A stretch of DNA of 64,000 bases. It comes from Pseudomonas sp. MM213 (GTDB lineage: Bacteria; Pseudomonadota; Gammaproteobacteria; Pseudomonadales; Pseudomonadaceae). Both the position numbers and the translations under genes were made by a program. Position 1 is the stretch's first letter; each line of letters opens with the position of its first letter. The DNA is taken from assembly GCF_020423045.1 (NCBI RefSeq), contig NZ_CP081943.1:3596001-3660000 (forward strand). Direction: 5' to 3'. Of the stretch, positions 60,106-64,000 are shown piece after piece. The notes beneath the pieces are model-generated. The model had not been told where the DNA came from. It was given only the letters and a program-made list of their open reading frames with translations, and did not search any database.

Positions 60106-61128
60106 ATGCAAGTGAAACACCTGCTGCTGATCGCCATCCTCGCATTGACCGCTGCTTGCTCATCGAAGGAAGTCGTAGACGAAAACCTTAGCGAAGTCGA
60201 GCTGTACCAGCAGGCTCAGCAAGATCTGGACAACAATAGCTACACCGCCGCCACAGCCAAGCTGAAGGCGCTGGAGTCGCGTTATCCGTTCGGTCGCTAC
60301 GCCGATCAGGCTCAACTCGAGCTCATCTACGCCAACTACAAGAACACCGAGCCTGAGGCTGCGAAGTCTGCCGCCGAGCGTTTCATTCGTTTGCACCCTC
60401 AGCATCCGAACGTGGACTACGCCTATTACCTCAAGGGCCTGACCTCTTTCGACCAGGACGTCGGCCTGCTGTCGCGTTTCCTGCCGCTGGACATGACCAA
60501 GCGTGACCCGGGTGCTGCCCGCGACTCCTACAACGAGTTCGCCCAACTGACCAGCCGCTTCCCGAACAGCCGCTACTCGCCGGACGCCAAGCAGCGCATG
60601 ATTTACCTGCGCAACCTGCTGGCGGCCTACGAAATTCACGTCGCCGACTACTACCTGACCCGTCAGGCCTACGTCGCTGCCGCGAACCGTGGTCGTTACG
60701 TGGTGGAAAACTTCCAGGAAACCCCATCGGTCGGCGACGGCCTGGCGGTGATGACTGAAGCCTACCAGCGTCTGCACCTGGACGACCTGGCAGCCACCAG
60801 CCTCGAAACCCTGAAGCTCAACTACCCGAACCACCCAACGCTGGTAGACGGTCAGTTCGTGCCATCGGTCGACGAAGCCGACAACCGTTCGTGGTTGAGC
60901 AAGGCGACTCTGGGCCTGATCGAATCCCGTCCACCGCTGCCGCCGGGCGAAACCCGCGCCAACCAGGACGTGCAGAGACAATTCCGGGACGCCAAAGAAG
61001 CGATTCCGAACGATCTCAAGCCTAAAGATGAAAATGGCGACGTGATCGAAGAAGAAAATCACGAAGCGGAAGGCAACAACAGCGACCGCTCGTGGTTCAG
61101 CTACATGACCTTCGGCGTGTTCGACTGA
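60106..61128 (+). CDS. bamD: outer-membrane assembly lipoprotein BamD
   Basis: A 340-residue lipoprotein of the beta-barrel assembly machine, with lipobox LTAAC near residue 19 and five TPR repeats (about 30-245, starting [20 protein letters not shown]). The first repeats bind substrate signals and the C-terminal ones contact BamA and BamC. An acidic, Asn-rich extension (about 270-340) is longer than in E. coli (245 residues) and usual for Pseudomonas. The ATG at 60106 gives a proper signal peptide. Confidence 0.96.
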   Translation: MQVKHLLLIAILALTAACSSKEVVDENLSEVELYQQAQQDLDNNSYTAATAKLKALESRYPFGRYADQAQLELIYANYKNTEPEAAKSAAERFIRLHPQHPNVDYAYYLKGLTSFDQDVGLLSRFLPLDMTKRDPGAARDSYNEFAQLTSRFPNSRYSPDAKQRMIYLRNLLAAYEIHVADYYLTRQAYVAAANRGRYVVENFQETPSVGDGLAVMTEAYQRLHLDDLAATSLETLKLNYPNHPTLVDGQFVPSVDEADNRSWLSKATLGLIESRPPLPPGETRANQDVQRQFRDAKEAIPNDLKPKDENGDVIEEENHEAEGNNSDRSWFSYMTFGVFD

Positions 61129-61144
61129 TACGACCGGTGGTGCA

Positions 61145-61173
61145 AAAAGGAGCCTTTCGAGGCTCCTTTTTTT
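61145..61173 (+). terminator. bamD rho-independent terminator
   Basis: AAAAGGAGCC-TTTCGA-GGCTCCTTTTTTT lies 17 bases after the stop codon. Confidence 0.95.
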
Positions 61174-61263
61174 ATGGCGGATTTTTATTGCAGCACTAAC
61201 AGGCTGTGCGCCCGTCATGTCCTTGGCTAAACTGCTTAATCACTCGTCATAAAGCAGCTCATC

Positions 61264-61497
61264 ATGCTTCGTTTACTGTTCTGGATCGCCCTGATTGCCG
61301 CTGCGGTATGGTTCTGGCGCAAGTTCAAGGGCCAGGCTTCTGCGCCCAAGTCCCCCGCCGAACTGGAAGCCGCGCCCATGGTCCGCTGCGCCCATTGCGG
61401 CGTACACCTGCCCCGCGACCGCGCGCTGAGCCTTCAACAACAGTGGTATTGCAGCCAGGCTCACCTCGAGCAAGGCCCGGGCTCCAGTGATCGCTGA
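61264..61497 (+). CDS. PP0621 family small membrane/zinc-ribbon-like protein
   Basis: A 77-residue protein with one N-terminal helix (MLRLLFWIALIAAAVWFWRK) and a C-terminal RCAHCGVHLPRD ... WYCSQ, a three-cysteine motif with a possible histidine ligand suggesting a small metal-binding module. It matches the PP0621 family, of unknown function. The pilS start lies inside its last codons (11-base overlap), so it is translated just ahead of the pilus sensor kinase. Confidence 0.85.
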   Translation: MLRLLFWIALIAAAVWFWRKFKGQASAPKSPAELEAAPMVRCAHCGVHLPRDRALSLQQQWYCSQAHLEQGPGSSDR

Positions 61498-63076
61498 GAC
61501 GTCCAGTCCCGGCAGCAAACAGGCTCAGCGACTGCTGCGCCTTTATCACCTCTACCGCCTAAGCGTCGGCATCACCTTGGTGCTGCTGATCTCCAGCAAC
61601 CTGGACAACCAGTTGCTGACGTTCGCCAATGACAGCCTGTTGCGCAGTGGCAGCTGGCTGTACCTGGTGCTGAACATCTTGCTGGTGGTCTTCTTCGAGA
61701 ACACTCGCCGCCCGGCGCAATTGTTCGGCCTGGCGCTGATTGATGTCCTGCTGCTGTGTGGCTTGTTCTACGCCGCCGGCGGTGTCGCCAGCGCCATCGG
61801 CAACTTGCTGATCGTCTCGGTGGCCATCAGCAACACCTTGTTGCGAAGCCGCATCGGCCTGCTGATCGCCGCCGTGGGCGCGCTCGGCATCGTCGGGCTG
61901 AGCTTTCTCCTGAGTTTCAGCCATCCCGCCAGCCCCAACGATTACCTGCAAGCCGGCACCCTCGGTGTGTTGTGCTTTGCCGCGGCGTTGCTGGTGCAAG
62001 GCTTGATCCAGCGCCTGGAAGTCAGCGAAACCCTCGCCGAACAACGGGCCAGCGAAGTGGTGGGCCTCGAAGCCCTCAATGCATTGATCCTGCAACGCAT
62101 GCGCACCGGCATCCTGGTGCTCGACGGCCAACTGCGGGTGCAATTGGCCAACCACAGCGCGCTGATCTTACTGGGCCGAGACAAACTCGAAGGCCAACGG
62201 ATCGACGACTGCTCGCCCATTCTGGTCGAACGCCTGCAACTGTGGCAGAACAATCCGACGCTGCGCCCCCAGAGCCTGAAAATCGCCAACAGCGGCCTGG
62301 AACTGCAACCGAGCTTCATTGCCCTGGCCCAAAGCCCACACCACCAAACCCTGGTCTTCCTTGAAGATCTCGCACAAATCGCCCAACAGGCCCAACAACT
62401 GAAGCTCGCCGCTTTGGGTCGCCTGACGGCCGGTATCGCCCACGAAATTCGCAATCCTTTGGGCGCCATTAGTCATGCCGCTCAGCTATTGCAGGAATCG
62501 GAGGAACTGAACGGCGCGGATCGACGTCTGACCCAGATTATTCAAGACCACTCTCAGCGAATGAATCGGGTTATCGAAAACGTCCTGCAACTGTCCCGCC
62601 GCCAGCAAACCGTACCGCAACGACTCGATCTGAAGCCGTGGCTGGAGCAGTTCGTGGCCGACAGTCGCGAAAGTGCGCTCGATCGTCAGCAGATTCACCT
62701 GCGCATCGGTTCAGGCGACTTCAAAACCCTGATGGACCCGAACCAGCTCACCCAGATTCTCGACAATTTGTTGCGCAACGCCTGGCGTCATAGCGCTCAG
62801 GTCCACGATCAGGCGCAGGTCTGGCTCGATTTGTTTGTCGACCCCGACAGCCAGTTGCCGATCATCGAGGTTCGGGACGATGGCCCCGGCGTGGCACCGG
62901 ACCAGCAGGTGCATTTGTTCGAACCGTTCTATACCACCAGCGCCCAAGGCACAGGCCTGGGGCTGTATCTGTCCCGTGAGCTGTGCGAAAGCAATCAGGC
63001 CCGCCTAGACTTCAAGCCACGCCATGATGGCGGCTGCTTTCGCATCACCTTTGCTCACGGACGGAAACAAAGTTGA
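61487..63076 (+). CDS. pilS: type IV pilus sensor histidine kinase PilS
   Basis: A 529-residue kinase with six N-terminal helices (about 20-190, no periplasmic domain), a PAS-like linker (about 205-305), the dimerisation domain with phospho-acceptor His in [20 protein letters not shown], and an ATPase domain ending in [12 protein letters not shown]. In P. aeruginosa PilS senses PilA in the membrane and controls PilR. It starts with GTG inside the previous gene. pilR follows two bases after the stop. Confidence 0.95.
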   Translation: MIAETSSPGSKQAQRLLRLYHLYRLSVGITLVLLISSNLDNQLLTFANDSLLRSGSWLYLVLNILLVVFFENTRRPAQLFGLALIDVLLLCGLFYAAGGVASAIGNLLIVSVAISNTLLRSRIGLLIAAVGALGIVGLSFLLSFSHPASPNDYLQAGTLGVLCFAAALLVQGLIQRLEVSETLAEQRASEVVGLEALNALILQRMRTGILVLDGQLRVQLANHSALILLGRDKLEGQRIDDCSPILVERLQLWQNNPTLRPQSLKIANSGLELQPSFIALAQSPHHQTLVFLEDLAQIAQQAQQLKLAALGRLTAGIAHEIRNPLGAISHAAQLLQESEELNGADRRLTQIIQDHSQRMNRVIENVLQLSRRQQTVPQRLDLKPWLEQFVADSRESALDRQQIHLRIGSGDFKTLMDPNQLTQILDNLLRNAWRHSAQVHDQAQVWLDLFVDPDSQLPIIEVRDDGPGVAPDQQVHLFEPFYTTSAQGTGLGLYLSRELCESNQARLDFKPRHDGGCFRITFAHGRKQS

Positions 63077-63078
63077 AC

Positions 63079-64000
63079 ATGTGTCCACGGCAAAAAGTCC
63101 TGATCGTCGACGACGAGCCGGATATCCGCGAACTCCTGGAAATCACCCTGGGACGGATGAAACTCGACACCTTCAGCGCCCGTAACCTCGGCGAAGCCCT
63201 GGCGCTGTTGAAGCGTGAGACGTTCGACCTGTGCCTGACCGACATGCGCCTGCCGGACGGCACCGGTCTTGAACTGGTGCAACATATCCAGCAACGCGCC
63301 CCAAACCTGCCGGTGGCCATGATTACCGCCTACGGCAGCCTCGAAACGGCGATCAACGCCCTCAAGGCCGGCGCCTTCGACTTCCTGACCAAACCGGTGG
63401 ACCTCACGCGGCTGCGCGAACTGGTCACCAGCGCCCTGCGTATGCCGGCACCGGGCGCAGCCATCGACCGACGGTTGCTGGGCGATTCGCTGCCCATGCG
63501 CAGCCTGCGTAAACAAATCGACAAACTGGCCCGCAGTCAGGCGCCGATCTACATCAGCGGCGAGTCCGGCAGCGGCAAGGAACTGGTCGCCCGACTGATC
63601 CACGAACAAGGACCGCGCGCCAACCAGCCGTTTGTCCCGGTCAATTGCGGCGCGATACCGTCGGAACTGATGGAAAGCGAGTTTTTCGGCCATCGCAAAG
63701 GCAGCTTCAGCGGCGCTATCGAAGACAAACCCGGACTGTTCCAGGCCGCCCAGGGAGGCACGCTGTTCCTCGACGAAGTGGCCGACTTGCCACTGTCGAT
63801 GCAGGTCAAACTGCTGCGGGCGATTCAGGAAAAAGCCGTTCGCAGCGTTGGCGGCCAACAGGAAACCGTGGTCGATGTGCGGATCCTCTGCGCCACCCAC
63901 AAAGACCTCGACGCCGAAGTCGCCGCTGAACGCTTTCGCCAGGATTTGTATTACCGGCTGAATGTGATCGAACTGCGGGTTCCGCCTTTGCGCGAGCGCC
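63079..64000 (+). CDS. pilR: sigma-54 response regulator PilR, partial
   Basis: The first 307 codons are present; the helix-turn-helix end lies beyond the right edge. The receiver domain has Asp55 in [10 protein letters not shown]. The AAA+ domain has [20 protein letters not shown] and [11 protein letters not shown]. The sigma-54 contact loop reads GSFSGA instead of GAFTGA or GSFTGA. PilR activates pilA, whose matching sigma-54 promoter lies near 38.08 kb. Start ATG at 63079, two bases after pilS. Confidence 0.95.
   Translation, partial: MCPRQKVLIVDDEPDIRELLEITLGRMKLDTFSARNLGEALALLKRETFDLCLTDMRLPDGTGLELVQHIQQRAPNLPVAMITAYGSLETAINALKAGAFDFLTKPVDLTRLRELVTSALRMPAPGAAIDRRLLGDSLPMRSLRKQIDKLARSQAPIYISGESGSGKELVARLIHEQGPRANQPFVPVNCGAIPSELMESEFFGHRKGSFSGAIEDKPGLFQAAQGGTLFLDEVADLPLSMQVKLLRAIQEKAVRSVGGQQETVVDVRILCATHKDLDAEVAAERFRQDLYYRLNVIELRVPPLRER

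Overview
The window is core chromosome of a Pseudomonas, most likely of the P. fluorescens group. This is inferred from gene order (ilvIH, mrcB-lpoP, prrF beside heme transport, dksA-gluQ-cbrXAB-crcZ-pcnB-folK-panBCD, pilABCD-coaE-yacG, clpB-pgeF-rluD-bamD-pilSR), from GC-rich codon use, and from 13 REPIN-type palindromes with the GTAGGAGC core in the intergenic gaps. No prophage, transposase, CRISPR array or rRNA operon is visible.

Layout. 1-2.8 kb: acetolactate synthase (ilvIH, reverse) and a DUF4124 protein. 2.9-6.3 kb: PBP1b (mrcB), its likely lipoprotein activator LpoP and a YqcC-family protein. 6.4-9.1 kb: an APH-like/AAA fusion kinase, a pentapeptide protein and a TfoX C-terminal domain protein. 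9.16-13.1 kb: an iron island with one Fur-controlled PrrF sRNA and a heme ABC importer (hmuTUV plus PhuW), but no receptor. 13.2-17.2 kb: Rieske protein, sfsA, an aminotransferase, dksA and gluQ. 17.3-22.4 kb: the carbon/nitrogen control system, with cbrX overlapping cbrA, then cbrB, then the Crc/Hfq-titrating sRNA crcZ behind a CbrB site and a sigma-54 promoter. 22.6-27.1 kb: pcnB, folK and panBCD. 27.3-36.6 kb: pgi, acs, an MpaB-like protein, an RNA methyltransferase and DUF748/DUF2845 proteins. 36.9-42.9 kb: a BON protein, pilA (reverse, own sigma-54 promoter), pilBCD, coaE and yacG. 43.2-45.3 kb: an orphan CbiM-like membrane protein and a repeat island (three tandem REPINs inside a pair of ~250 bp inverted repeats). 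45.3-49.9 kb: an aromatic-acid uptake operon benK-benE-benF plus a small soluble chemoreceptor, behind a XylS/BenR-type operator. 50-54.7 kb: DUF1780, MOSC and DUF3094 proteins, ndh and a transmembrane chemoreceptor. 54.86-55.27 kb: four tRNA genes (Asn, Pro, Lys, Pro). 55.6-64 kb: clpB with a sigma-32 promoter, pgeF, rluD, bamD, pilS and the first 307 codons of pilR.

How it fits together. Several regulatory circuits can be read from the DNA. Fur acts on prrF and probably on heme uptake. CbrAB acts on crcZ. PilSR, at the right end, is the expected activator of the sigma-54 pilA promoter near 38.1 kb. A XylS-family regulator encoded outside the window should control benzoate transport. Most genes are standard housekeeping functions. 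The less ordinary items are the receptor module coupled to the benzoate porin gene, a second tRNA-Pro lying just behind an intrinsic terminator, the repeat island, paired palindromes between pilA and the BON gene, a GTAACA cluster before panB, and a Ser-for-Thr change in the PilR GAFTGA loop. Nothing here convincingly amounts to a wholly undescribed system.
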